This document shows positions 23,001-31,855 of a DNA stretch of 61,951 bases, piece by piece. Under the pieces are notes generated by a model. It saw nothing but the letters and a program-made list of their open reading frames with translations, ran no database searches and was not told the DNA's origin. This stretch comes from a virus, in IMG/VR virus record IMGVR_UViG_3300017971_000301, positions 1 through 61,951 of that record, one strand, 5' to 3'. Numbering within the stretch: the stretch's first letter is position 1; every line of letters begins with the position of its first letter. The position numbers were made by a program, and so were the translations under genes.

Positions 23001-25853
23001 CCCAATATAACCATCCACATAAAGATCACCAGCGAACCAGCCGTCTTTCCAACGCAAAGATGTAGTACCTAAGTCTAGTATGTTCGTAGTTCCAGGGTAA
23101 AATGCTGCCTCACTTCCATTAAGATATAAATCCACTGTTGAACCTATACCATCTGATGAGTACAAATAAGCCACATATTTCTCTGAAGAAACCGTTGCTC
23201 CAACCCAGCTCATTTTTGTATTACTATCTGTAGCGTACAAAGCGGCCCTGGAATATGCAAGAACCTCAAAGACTCCAAACTCATAGTTATCTGTACCTAT
23301 GTAATAATCATTAGTATTTTGACTTTCTGGAATGACATAAAAATCTCCAGCGGTTTTGTTGTACATTTCAATTCTATTTGTTCCGCTAAAGCACAATTTG
23401 GCAGGATTAGAATCGTCGCCAGTTAATAATATATCACCACCACCAAGGATATGTAAAGCCTGAGTTGCCCCGCTTGTAATCTTGATAGTTCCATCGCCCT
23501 CATCGTACACGAAACTAGAAGTGGCCCCACCGACTCTAAAATCCCCCGTACCATCAGCAAACATACCTGGATAAGTGGCATAATTAGCAATGGTCATTGA
23601 GTCCGCAGTGCCCAAGCCTATAGCTATTTTAGGCGTTGTGTCCAAATCACCAATAACCGCTTTAACTGCAGCATTACCTAAAGTAGCATGACCACCCCAG
23701 AAATCGATATCTGTTGCGTAGAATCCACCAATTTTGTTCATGGCGTTATGGTCAGTATGAAAAATCACCTTGTTGTCTGAGGAAAAAATCTTGATTCCAT
23801 GTTCATCAGATCCAGTTAAGTCTCCAATGATAATCCTATCTTGGCCACCCTCAACCAACTTAACAATAGGATCACTTGGATCAAGCAAAATATAGTTACC
23901 TGTCGCGCCAACTCGCAATCTTCCAGGTAACACGTTTGGAATTTCCCCGGATGAGGGAGGTCCATCCGGTCCAGCCGTAATGAATTTGTATTGAGTAGTT
24001 GTGTCGCCTGTATGATCTGCAAATTCAACCACAGGAAAGGCCATGTCGTCGTAATCATCCAAGGCTTCAGTAGTTGTATAGGCCTTAACCTTCATTGTCA
24101 AATCCAAATCAATATCAATGGATTCAACGAACATAGTGAACGTCCCATACTGCGTATCATCTACAGTAATGACATCATCTGGCATTATCTTCAAATGATT
24201 TGGAAACATACTAAATGTGGCAACACCATCTTTTAAGAAGATTCGCTGAATGGATAATGATCGTAAATTTTGAGCATGCTGAGTATCATCAATCAGATAA
24301 TAATGAGCCTGTGCATTTGAAGGATTAGAGTATGAAGCCTTGGCCGGAACCTGGATCGGATACAACTTATCAAACGGCTCTCCAGACTTCGGCAAATAAA
24401 CATAAGCACTATCTGTCTCTTTTATCTGAAGTGGTTGCCATTTGAAACTGTTCTCTTCGATTGAATCCTTATCCAGAGTCACTTGAGATGTTTTTGACAG
24501 GATTCGAAGAGCGATCTTTTCTCCAGTTTCAAAATATCCATGGCACATATTCAAAAGGTCTGCGATAACCTTCATTCGTTCCTGTTGAAAATACCAACCG
24601 CCATTCCAAACAAGTCCTGTGTTATTATCAGTATTCCACTCACTGAACACCAATTCAGCAGACCCAAAAGCGGTATCATCAATATCATCGGAATCAAACC
24701 CCATCCCTTCCGTTGAGTCGGTCATGACAAATCGAATAACAGAAGCAGGACCACCAATTGTGTATGCGTCTGAAGCATCCCAATCGTTATCTGTCCCTCC
24801 TTCCAGAGTGGCTGTTATCTGAGTAGCTGTGTTCGCTGTAATCCTTCCATAAGATTGATCGGTTCGATTTACAACGTAGGCTCCAACAAGCCCATTGACA
24901 GGCCAACTCGCAGTGGAATCATCTAACGTGGCAGATCCCCCAGCACCATCGTGTGTTCCTGTTTCAGATCCATTTATGAATTTGGTTCTATTCCTCCGGT
25001 AAAGAACCGGAATATCGAGGAAATGATCCCCCTGGAACCATAAGCCATTTGCATCAGGAACATCATCCGAATCAGAATCAGATATAATTGGTTGAAAAAC
25101 CCGATAGTTTACTCCGCCACTGGCCTTCGTAGCCTGATTGAAAGCAAATCCTGCACTTTCGAAATCATCGGAAACCCATGTCGACGATAAGGTTTGGTGT
25201 CTGGGTGAACGAACTTCTTCTATTTCATAGGTTTCCCCATCAGCAAGACCAAGCACATAATATCGAGCCATATCAGCAGACACATAAACAGACCGAAGGG
25301 GTATATAAGCATCCCCAATAATGACAGGCACACACATGTTGTCCATTATCGGAGTTGGTGCATCATCAGAAGGAAACAAATCTTTGATTTTCGGTGTGTT
25401 CGGCCACATTCCATCCAACTTATCAGAAACAAAATCGATACAGCTAAACACAATCGTCTCATACTGATCTCTCGGCGGTGCATTTACCTTATATTTTGCA
25501 GAAGCTAGTACTTCTTCCAAGGAACCAGCGCCAACAATCAATTCGACTAAAACAGTAGCTCCTTCATAATCAGATGCAGTGAGAGACCCATCGGAATTAT
25601 CCAACGTGAATTCCATTCGATCTGGCACATGAATATTGTATCCAGATTTCCCGCGCTTCAGTTTGAACCCTTTGAATTTCCCATCATCCAGAACCCTTTC
25701 TTCATAACTATCCCCATCATAGCTATAGTCCTTCAGAGAATAGTACTCTGTTGTCTCAGCCGAGTTGTTCTGAGTGATAGTAAACGCCCACGTTTGATCC
25801 ATATCAGTTGCCGCGGCAACGGCAATCTGATTCGCATCATAGAATCTAGCCAT
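20100..25853 (-). CDS. Giant tail-tip/tail-fibre protein with S74 intramolecular chaperone, 1917 aa
   Basis: The first about 640 residues look like a tail-tip or baseplate hub protein (globular, beta-rich, no repeats). A fibre follows, with recurrent VGIGTTTPDGKLHV-type units and SAGTxxPxADADELVIE, MSIYTPDAYWGxIYFG segments, typical of trimeric beta-structured fibres. The last about 150 residues hold the S74 signature SSLRESK (near residue 1780) and GLFADEV, the self-cleaving chaperone that trimerises and then releases itself. A terminal coiled coil ends the protein. Hub and fibre are thus one polypeptide here. It recognises the host receptor. Confidence 0.88.
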   Translation of the reverse strand: MARFYDANQIAVAAATDMDQTWAFTITQNNSAETTEYYSLKDYSYDGDSYEERVLDDGKFKGFKLKRGKSGYNIHVPDRMEFTLDNSDGSLTASDYEGATVLVELIVGAGSLEEVLASAKYKVNAPPRDQYETIVFSCIDFVSDKLDGMWPNTPKIKDLFPSDDAPTPIMDNMCVPVIIGDAYIPLRSVYVSADMARYYVLGLADGETYEIEEVRSPRHQTLSSTWVSDDFESAGFAFNQATKASGGVNYRVFQPIISDSDSDDVPDANGLWFQGDHFLDIPVLYRRNRTKFINGSETGTHDGAGGSATLDDSTASWPVNGLVGAYVVNRTDQSYGRITANTATQITATLEGGTDNDWDASDAYTIGGPASVIRFVMTDSTEGMGFDSDDIDDTAFGSAELVFSEWNTDNNTGLVWNGGWYFQQERMKVIADLLNMCHGYFETGEKIALRILSKTSQVTLDKDSIEENSFKWQPLQIKETDSAYVYLPKSGEPFDKLYPIQVPAKASYSNPSNAQAHYYLIDDTQHAQNLRSLSIQRIFLKDGVATFSMFPNHLKIMPDDVITVDDTQYGTFTMFVESIDIDLDLTMKVKAYTTTEALDDYDDMAFPVVEFADHTGDTTTQYKFITAGPDGPPSSGEIPNVLPGRLRVGATGNYILLDPSDPIVKLVEGGQDRIIIGDLTGSDEHGIKIFSSDNKVIFHTDHNAMNKIGGFYATDIDFWGGHATLGNAAVKAVIGDLDTTPKIAIGLGTADSMTIANYATYPGMFADGTGDFRVGGATSSFVYDEGDGTIKITSGATQALHILGGGDILLTGDDSNPAKLCFSGTNRIEMYNKTAGDFYVIPESQNTNDYYIGTDNYEFGVFEVLAYSRAALYATDSNTKMSWVGATVSSEKYVAYLYSSDGIGSTVDLYLNGSEAAFYPGTTNILDLGTTSLRWKDGWFAGDLYVDGYIGIGTTAPDSCLHVWDLDGSEFQIHIYQPHFTTYAAAMLIEGPLTDPQPWVHLSLRGGGQGWSWGMHGSTDFRVRDYDAGSKDWFFIEAATGLIGMGGLIAPLGNLHVQSGSAGSISPSALADELILEASGHGGMSIYTPDAYWGNIYFGCASDDNIGYLAAYYDSGSPQVHLNSDNSISITTATSLAIYIDSSQQVGIGTTPAYTFDVYGDGHFSGDLTVDGTITGTSVTTGTTSDTFTINSDLDDSNVQLILGRTTGGNATFQWNGTIASFDQDINLEADVGIGTATPVKKLHIYQSSSSNSPVRVESSDEDSLIEFKDTSLGEPDPPYIGCRGDDIQIGQGGVIRAYFELGGNMGIGTASPQGILHIYGGQDPKIIFQTSAADLHNEMFVEFWDSGDTSVGRIYMDLDDDKLYFDTFDGFNISGMNVGIGTTTPDGKLHVMNGSAGTVTAHADADDFVVERNQDGGMSILTPDAYTASIFFGSPTDNDGARIQYSYDGGLLSIGTNVATFELALLTGAGAEAVRIDGSGFVGIGTNNPVDLLHIYSGSAGTISPSANADELVIEANGPGGISIYTPDANWGSIYFGSDSDDVLAYISAYYGAGSPILRLNSDDSLQLYTAGSSAVDIDSSQNIVCATQSFTIAGPLAASTTSFIIDSLTGYDGQLFFNEGGNNRWKIFMDGDASSNPLKIYDYGAAKILMTLYNGAVGIGDETPTDMLTVRDDGTFSTQLLVETTVSSGVAANIRIQGPDADANPWVYLAIKGHAKSWLLGKFSDDDFHVRDNSGNHRISVADSTGYVTMPAVYSHDMGGETMRDLQINNSGELGYDSSLRESKMNEVLLGSVSWIHQLKPYEYERRAKLEYADGTIEYLDYSNGEKEIGLFADEVALIRPEIIYFDYSHDGSNLIPKPIGINYKGLITPMLVEIQRLEQEKTNEVDSLDRYNDALARIAALQAQIDLMTQSVQT

Positions 25854-25865
25854 TAGTATTCCTCA

Positions 25866-26288
25866 TCACGGATCATTTACCCTATCAACAACAACCAAGC
25901 GAAGTCTGGCAAATCCATGGTCGAAGTTTCTGATTAATCGTTCCATATCCTGCATATCGAACTTTACAATGTAAGTATGCTCGTCCGTCGGATGATCCCA
26001 ATAAAAAGATCTAGCTAACCCTTTCCCCTTAGCAGTGTCATAGTAGAAATCAATTATCGTACCGGCATCTGACTCTGTTATAGAGTTGAAGATCAAAACA
26101 ACATAAAATCTAGGTGTTGTGTTTCGGGTCGTTGTCAAATAACCATCGCCATCTGACTTGTGTCTCTTCTGTCCTGGAAAGCGGCCCGGCTCTCGTAACA
26201 CTTGCTGAGGAGAAACAGAAAAAGTTGTCGCAACATAATCCGCCGAAGCTGTTCCCGGCAAATAATCATACATCTCTTTTGCTGCCAT
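25866..26288 (-). CDS. Minor tail protein, 140 aa
   Basis: Lies between the tape measure and the tip/fibre gene, where lambda has gpM and gpL. SFYWDHPTDEHTYIVKF and an RLVVVDRVNDP end resemble small distal tail proteins that bridge the tape measure to the hub. Assignment rests on gene order and general resemblance. Confidence 0.6.
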   Translation of the reverse strand: MAAKEMYDYLPGTASADYVATTFSVSPQQVLREPGRFPGQKRHKSDGDGYLTTTRNTTPRFYVVLIFNSITESDAGTIIDFYYDTAKGKGLARSFYWDHPTDEHTYIVKFDMQDMERLIRNFDHGFARLRLVVVDRVNDP

Positions 26289-26298
26289 AACCTATCCT

Positions 26299-29200
26299 CT
26301 ATGGAATATAGCTCCCTGTTGAACCACCTGGGAAATATCCCGGATTAGTGATTGCTCGAATTCGTTCAATAATTTCTTCGTTTGTAAGGATGTTTTCCAT
26401 ATCAGCACTGGTCACTTCACCCGTGATAGTAACATTAACCTCACTGGTCGTTCCACCATCACCAAGGCCTTCCACAAAGGCTTCTGTCATACTGGTCAAT
26501 TGTTCTGTCGTTTGATCTATTGCTTCAGTCAAGTTCGTAAAGGATTCCGCCAACAAATCGCTTTTTTCAACAATAATGGTTTCACGAATTCCTTCCAGTG
26601 TTGTTTTAACATCATCCACCAATAAGGACATGTCCCCACCAAATGCCTGTTGAAATGCAATATAGTCTGGAAGAAATGTTGCAAACTGCGAAGCCGCAGC
26701 AGCTTGCTGTTCAAATGTTCCAGTAGTCAAAGTAGCAATGAATTCGTTAAAGGACATTTGCATAGCTGCTTGGCTTGTAACATCCCCTCCACTCATCACT
26801 GTCAAATCATGAATCATCTTATCGATGATTCCAATTGCAGAATCCGCTTGAGATAACTGATCATCGGTTAATCGTTTGATTTCCTCCTGAATGTTGGCTT
26901 GTTCAGAAAGAATCATTAGCGCATCCGTATAGAAAGACTCAGAGTTTTCATCCAATCGTTCAAGGGCAAATGTTAGATTTTCAAAGGTGGCTTTTAGTTC
27001 AGAAATCTCAGGTGGCTTTCCTGTCACTCGCTCTCGCAATGCTTCCAGAGGCGCCAATTGTTGTTCCAGCAACATTTGGGCTTGCAGTCTTTTGACCGGG
27101 AGTTCCAGAAATCTGTTCGATTCCTCGACAAGTCTATTGTGCCAATCCTTCAAATTACGTTTCAAGTTTTCCTGAAAGATATCAGGATACTCTTTCAATC
27201 CAAGTTCCAGGTTCAGTCGATTTAGTGTATCCTCAAGGAAGTTTGGCGGGATATCCTCAATATCAATAACACCCTCTTTGATAAGAAGATTCAAATTCGA
27301 GGATATAGCTTCCAGTGTTACTCCGATTGTGTCTTGCAATGTCTGATTAATTTGATCCTGCAATTGGGTTTGTTGCTGATCTTGAAACGACAAATATGTT
27401 TGAAAGCCAATAGTTGGGTCTGTTAAGATATCAAACTCTTTGCCGGGCGTAACTCCATAACCACCCCTAAAGGTAGCAGGATCATTGAACCTGTCCCCGA
27501 TCCATTCCCCCAGATTCGAAGCCAGATCATCCAAGCCGATCAAATCGCCAAGCGACATCAAAGCCGCGATCGGTTGCATACCTGGAATAGCCCACATGGC
27601 TGCGTTAACGCCCTGATAAACAGCTCGCCCATAATCCTCAGCCTGAAATGATTGATAAGCATTATATCCAGAGACACCAGCACCAAGCAAATTAAAACCC
27701 GTGACAGGGGATGGTGCACCTGGAGCCGGAGGACCAACAAAACCGGCCGCGGGACCTCCATACAAAGGAGCATTCAAAAGATCGGAAATCTTCCCTATTC
27801 CACCGGCGAGACCCAATTTATCCAAACCAACTCCGGCCGCGCCGCCACCTAATCCTAACGTCTCAAGTGCTTGCCCGAGAATCGGGACTCCGCCAAGTCC
27901 TCCTCCTACTCCTGGCATTCCTGGAATCTGGAACCCGAGAGCGCTAGCGGCTTGTTGGAACATAGGAATAAAGATCGGTTTTGCAATAGCCTGTGTGGCC
28001 ATTTCAGCAAGCATGCTGGTGAATATCCTGATGGAATCCCGTTTTAGATTCTCGAACGCATCCCCAGCATTTTCGAACAGATCCATGAAGAAGTTGTTGA
28101 ATATCCCGCCCACATCGTTCTGCCAATCTTCATATTGCTTCTTCATCTTTTCCAGAGCCTTGGCATTCTCATCGGGGATCATATTTAAAGTATCAACAGT
28201 CGCATTCCCTGCCTCCTCAACAGTCTTAATCGCTTTTTCCAACGCAGCCTTTTCTTCAATATTGGTTAATTCGTCCTTTATCGCTACAAGCAGTTTTTTG
28301 GCTTTTTGCAGGTTTGTCTCCTGAGAAGCCAGCGCCGTCAATGTGTCTTTCGCCTCCTCTTTTATCCCACTCCAGAAATATCGATTGTCTTTCAACTGTT
28401 TCGTTATTCCAGACATAGAGATTCGGGTTTTTGCAACGAAGTCATGAGATTTTCTGAATTGGTCTGCAAAAGTATCCAAACCCGCTGCTTCGAAATCCTT
28501 TCGTAAACCACCAAGAATCCTCTGGAATGTTCGTAACAGAGCATCGATTTTCTCCATAATCCAGACAAGGCTTTTATTGACAAATTCCGCAAACGAAGCG
28601 TAAGCGATTTTCAGGATTTGCCAAACTTCCTTTAGACCTAACCACGCATCAGAAACCGCAGCAATAGCAAGAACAGTGAATTCCAATGCCCCACCGATCT
28701 TCTCTCGAATTTCTCGACCAAGGTCCGCAGCAGCTCCAGACTTCTGTAATGCTTCCAACTTATTCTCTAACACAGTGAAAGTTGCATTCAAAATGTTGCC
28801 GAAATCTTCGATCAGCTTAATCATTCCACCTGTTGCGGCAGTACTATCATTGACCCGTTTTATGATATTATCGACAATATTTCCGAGGACAGTCCACGCT
28901 TGACCAACCGTCTTCGGCATTTTCGAATATTCCCGTTCTATAACATCCTTCTGAGAAAGGAGAGCACCAATAACCCTCTCCGCTGTTAATTCCCCCTCTG
29001 TTCCAAGTTCCCGAAGCTGCCCAATCGTTACCCCAAGACCATCTGCAATTGCCCTTGCCAATCTTGGCGTTTGTTCCAAAACAGAACGAAGTTCGTCCCC
29101 GCGCAATGTTCCAGATGCTAAGCCCTGTGACAATTGGATTAAGGCAGCATTTGCTTCCGTAGCCGCAGCTCCAGAAACAATTAGGGCTTGATTTATTGTT

Positions 29201-29610
29201 TTAGTCGTCTGAAGAAGATCCTTTTGGCTAACATCTAGATCCCGTGTTACTCGACCAACCCTGGCGTAAAGGTCCGCAGTTCCCTGATAAGCCATTCGCG
29301 TATCATTGGCTATCTTCAATAGTTCTTTCTGAACCGTTGCAAGTTCTTCGGCAGAGTTTGTCACCAGTTTCAAACGACCTTCCACAAGGGATAGGGCATC
29401 AGCAGTTTTCACAAATTGTCGAACAACCAGCGCACCACCAAGACCAACAAAGGCGCTTCGAAGACTGAAGACAGAACTAGTAACCCGTCGCAACGAAGCT
29501 TTGGTTCTTTGCTCATAGTCCTCGAAAGCCCGATTGGCCCGCCGGAACCCACTTCTCAATGGTCCGAGATCTGCGCCCAGCTTAGCAACCAATTCGCCCA
29601 AAACAGCCAT
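26299..29610 (-). CDS. Tail tape measure protein, 1103 aa
   Basis: The N-terminal 250 residues (LGADLGPLRSGFRRANRAF, then VRQFVKTADALSLVEGRLKL and the TGTADLYARVGR-like and TLRGDELRSVLEQTPRLA segments) match the lambda-type tape-measure domain. Long helices, a hydrophobic glycine-rich centre and a helical end follow. Its length predicts a non-contractile tail of moderate length. It is encoded directly after the frameshifted tail chaperones, overlapping their stop by 1 base. Confidence 0.93.
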   Translation of the reverse strand: MAVLGELVAKLGADLGPLRSGFRRANRAFEDYEQRTKASLRRVTSSVFSLRSAFVGLGGALVVRQFVKTADALSLVEGRLKLVTNSAEELATVQKELLKIANDTRMAYQGTADLYARVGRVTRDLDVSQKDLLQTTKTINQALIVSGAAATEANAALIQLSQGLASGTLRGDELRSVLEQTPRLARAIADGLGVTIGQLRELGTEGELTAERVIGALLSQKDVIEREYSKMPKTVGQAWTVLGNIVDNIIKRVNDSTAATGGMIKLIEDFGNILNATFTVLENKLEALQKSGAAADLGREIREKIGGALEFTVLAIAAVSDAWLGLKEVWQILKIAYASFAEFVNKSLVWIMEKIDALLRTFQRILGGLRKDFEAAGLDTFADQFRKSHDFVAKTRISMSGITKQLKDNRYFWSGIKEEAKDTLTALASQETNLQKAKKLLVAIKDELTNIEEKAALEKAIKTVEEAGNATVDTLNMIPDENAKALEKMKKQYEDWQNDVGGIFNNFFMDLFENAGDAFENLKRDSIRIFTSMLAEMATQAIAKPIFIPMFQQAASALGFQIPGMPGVGGGLGGVPILGQALETLGLGGGAAGVGLDKLGLAGGIGKISDLLNAPLYGGPAAGFVGPPAPGAPSPVTGFNLLGAGVSGYNAYQSFQAEDYGRAVYQGVNAAMWAIPGMQPIAALMSLGDLIGLDDLASNLGEWIGDRFNDPATFRGGYGVTPGKEFDILTDPTIGFQTYLSFQDQQQTQLQDQINQTLQDTIGVTLEAISSNLNLLIKEGVIDIEDIPPNFLEDTLNRLNLELGLKEYPDIFQENLKRNLKDWHNRLVEESNRFLELPVKRLQAQMLLEQQLAPLEALRERVTGKPPEISELKATFENLTFALERLDENSESFYTDALMILSEQANIQEEIKRLTDDQLSQADSAIGIIDKMIHDLTVMSGGDVTSQAAMQMSFNEFIATLTTGTFEQQAAAASQFATFLPDYIAFQQAFGGDMSLLVDDVKTTLEGIRETIIVEKSDLLAESFTNLTEAIDQTTEQLTSMTEAFVEGLGDGGTTSEVNVTITGEVTSADMENILTNEEIIERIRAITNPGYFPGGSTGSYIP

Positions 29611-30400
29611 TATTTTTTCTTCCTTAATCTATGAGGCGGTCGTTTGGTAATATCTACTTTCCCATGTCGTTGGTTAGCCACACGAGCAATTGACTTAAGA
29701 ACCTCTTTCATTTCTTCCACAGTTTGTTTCTTAGGTCCAGGATCATCCCACACGGGAAGAAAGTCTTTGGGTTTTGTTTGTTTGAACTGTCCCTTCTTTC
29801 CATAAACACTACCAGCTAAGTTTGTTATGACAGAGCAAAGCCTGGCCAACATGAACTCTATTCTTTCCTCTGGACTAATCGGGTTAATCTGATGAATAGC
29901 TTGCCATTCACTGATTTGTCGAGACGTCAGTTTTTCAAGCAGTTCATCAGGATGCGAATACCCTAGCTCTCGGCAAAGTCGGAAATAGAATTGGCGGTTT
30001 CCCCGCCTTCGGAGTTTTTTACTAACTTCTCCTTATCCTTCTCGCTGATTGCATTGATATCCTGAGCCTTGTTGACGATCCTTTCCAACCTTGTTGCGCC
30101 CATGTTCTCACTCAATGGCCCAAAGTCAGTAGGCTTGAACAAGAGTTTTCCCTCACTATCACAAACGGTAAAACAAGCCAGCTTGGCCCGAAAATCTTCC
30201 ATGGATCTTTCATAATCCGTGACTTTTCCATTATCGTCTGTGATTTCCCGCATCAGGGAACGTTCCCACCTGTCTCTAGCCCGACCGGTCATTTCCTTAA
30301 CAAAGGTATATGTCCCATCTTCGAACTCAACTTTCTCAATTGCCAAATCCTGCTTTGCTAACAAATCTTCTCTTGTCAATTCTTTCTGTTCTATGGTCAT
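29610..30400 (-). CDS. Tail assembly chaperone GT fusion, made by -1 frameshift, about 263 aa
   Basis: The second part of this gene is open in the -1 frame from inside the first ORF (29963-30400) to 29610 with no stop. After slippage at 30020-30014 the product continues LRRRGNRQFYFRLCRELGY and includes TSRQISEWQAIHQINP, the signature of phage tail assembly protein T. The short frame 29610-29852 alone begins at an internal methionine and lacks this domain. G alone and the GT fusion load the tape measure during tail assembly, as in lambda. Confidence 0.85.
29963..30400 (-). CDS. Tail assembly chaperone G-like protein, 145 aa
   Basis: The unshifted product, starting MTIEQKELTREDLLAKQ after TAGGAGGGTAATC. 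Acidic and helical, with EDFRAKLACFTVCD near residue 75, like other G-type tail chaperones located between the tail tube and the tape measure. Ends 51 bases past the frameshift site. Confidence 0.8.
   Translation of the reverse strand: MTIEQKELTREDLLAKQDLAIEKVEFEDGTYTFVKEMTGRARDRWERSLMREITDDNGKVTDYERSMEDFRAKLACFTVCDSEGKLLFKPTDFGPLSENMGATRLERIVNKAQDINAISEKDKEKLVKNSEGGETANSISDFAES
29993..30020 (-). promoter_or_regulatory. Programmed -1 ribosomal frameshift site
   Basis: Slippery heptamer A-AAA-AAC in the correct phase (30020-30014), a 6-base spacer, then a stem-loop GGCGG-GGAAA-CCGCC (30007-29993). All three elements are read directly from the minus strand. Confidence 0.9.
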
Positions 30401-30446
30401 GATTACCCTCCTAAAAGTGTAAATCCATGATTAGGATTCATTGTTA

Positions 30447-30950
30447 TTACGCACCGACGCTGGGTCCGCTTCCAGATTCCAGAGTCACTTCACCAGAGAC
30501 CTTGAGAGTTACATCAGCCGATATCTTGTCGTTAGTAGGAATGTTCAACGGCAATTCCGTAACCAACCCTTGAAACTCAAGAGTCGTGGTATCAGCATCA
30601 GGAAGAACGATCTCATAATCCTGTAAATCATCGTCTTCGAAATCGGTCTTCATGGTTTCATAGGTATCCCGAGTAAAGTTCATACTCAACGTAACACCAC
30701 CCGGGTCTCGTAATGCCCCGATGAATGTCATATACCCTCCGGAAGTATCCAAAGTAGTCGTGTCAATCGTGGTTCTTGACATTGTAGGACCGCTAATGGA
30801 CATGATCTCTGCGATCAATTCCCAACTAGCTGTTCCGGAGTCCCATCGCCGAAATTCTGTTCCCTGGCTACCTACCGCGCCACGCTGATTGAAAAGCAAT
30901 TTGGAACAGAAGACAACCAGGGAAACAAACCAAAGCTTAATTCGGTTCAT
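30447..30950 (-). CDS. Major tail tube protein, 167 aa
   Basis: GSQGTEFRRWDSGTASWEL, SISGPTMSRTTIDTTTLD and ISADVTLKVSGEV follow the conserved order of siphovirus tail tube proteins. An AAAGGAGGTGAGAGACGAAT site fixes the start at 30950, which gives an unexpected hydrophobic leader (MNRIKLWFVSLVVFCSKLL) of about 24 residues ahead of the usual N-terminus. The leader could be cleaved, or the true start could lie further in. Gene order (terminator, tube, chaperones, tape measure) supports the call. Confidence 0.85.
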   Translation of the reverse strand: MNRIKLWFVSLVVFCSKLLFNQRGAVGSQGTEFRRWDSGTASWELIAEIMSISGPTMSRTTIDTTTLDTSGGYMTFIGALRDPGGVTLSMNFTRDTYETMKTDFEDDDLQDYEIVLPDADTTTLEFQGLVTELPLNIPTNDKISADVTLKVSGEVTLESGSGPSVGA

Positions 30951-30959
30951 ATTCGTCTC

Positions 30960-31355
30960 TCACCTCCTTTGCATTGCGAAGTTAATAAAAAATCGTGGTC
31001 GATCATTGTTGTCCCAATCCAGCAAGGCAGGATCACCAGTTGAAACAATCGAGCTATATAAAGTTCCGTTCCATGTTTCCGGTCCTTTTCCATGGAGCAG
31101 ATCCCTTATACCATCAATAAGAGCCCATCCTGTGTCATAGTCCAGATTTCGAACTCGAATCTGAATGAACGGGCGTTGATACACACTATCATTATTCAAA
31201 GTCACATCATCCAAGCCACCTGGAGTATCAAACACTGTCACACAATTTGCCGGCGTAGTTGGTTCCTTCCCAACAAACAGGTTAGTAGCAAATATCAAAC
31301 CTAAAGAAGACTCATTCTCCAGCATATCTTTCACATCTATTGACGCAGGATTCAT
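30960..31355 (-). CDS. Tail terminator/completion protein, 131 aa
   Basis: Located just upstream of the tail tube gene. FDTPGGLDDVTLNNDS, RPFIQIRVRN and LIDGIRDLLHGKG match small tail-terminator proteins (minor capsid 3-like) that cap the tube end next to the head. Overlaps the previous gene by 4 bases. Confidence 0.7.
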   Translation of the reverse strand: MNPASIDVKDMLENESSLGLIFATNLFVGKEPTTPANCVTVFDTPGGLDDVTLNNDSVYQRPFIQIRVRNLDYDTGWALIDGIRDLLHGKGPETWNGTLYSSIVSTGDPALLDWDNNDRPRFFINFAMQRR

Positions 31356-31855
31356 TTGATTCTAGCCTCTTCCTTTATCACATTGAAAACTGCCTTTTGT
31401 TCCCTGTTCAACGCAGCTTGAAAGAATTTTGCTCCAGCCGCAGCCTTCATTGCCCCTTCTTTTGGTTGTTTGAAATTTGCTCCAACCATCTCATGAACAT
31501 ACGTGGCATAATACGCTGAAAACCCCATAATCAGTAACGGATCACGACTACTCATAGCATCTGCCTTATTCTTACTCACTACAGTTCCATGATCAGAAGA
31601 TACTTGTGCAACAGATGCTCCCGTTCCTTTGAACTGAGGGGATTGTCCCGTTGGCGTTTTTCCATCTGAAGTAACAGTAAACCAACTAGCTCGCAGGTTC
31701 CCCAGATCAATGGGAATGGACGGCGCATTATCTTCCATACTCCGCCGAATAATAATCGCGCCACGAATCAGACCTTTCATGGTCAAATTCTCGATCGTCT
31801 TCAGCTCCTTATTCAAGTTTCTGATTACGCGCCCAATTCCTTCAACGACTGCCAT
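31352..31855 (-). CDS. HK97 gp10-like neck/tail-component protein, 167 aa
   Basis: APSIPIDLGNLRASWF, GFSAYYATYVHE and a helical C-terminus are characteristic of the HK97 gp10 family, found between head-tail connectors and the tail tube. It helps join the tail to the head. Confidence 0.78.
   Translation of the reverse strand: MAVVEGIGRVIRNLNKELKTIENLTMKGLIRGAIIIRRSMEDNAPSIPIDLGNLRASWFTVTSDGKTPTGQSPQFKGTGASVAQVSSDHGTVVSKNKADAMSSRDPLLIMGFSAYYATYVHEMVGANFKQPKEGAMKAAAGAKFFQAALNREQKAVFNVIKEEARIK

Noticed and set aside
27701-28324. 207-codon plus-strand ORF
   Set aside because: It lies fully antisense to the tape measure gene, has no ribosome-binding site and a composition explained by the opposite frame.
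29610-29852. Independent 80-aa gene
   Set aside because: It is only the end of the -1 frameshifted tail chaperone; the frame is open upstream and its conserved domain begins before this methionine.
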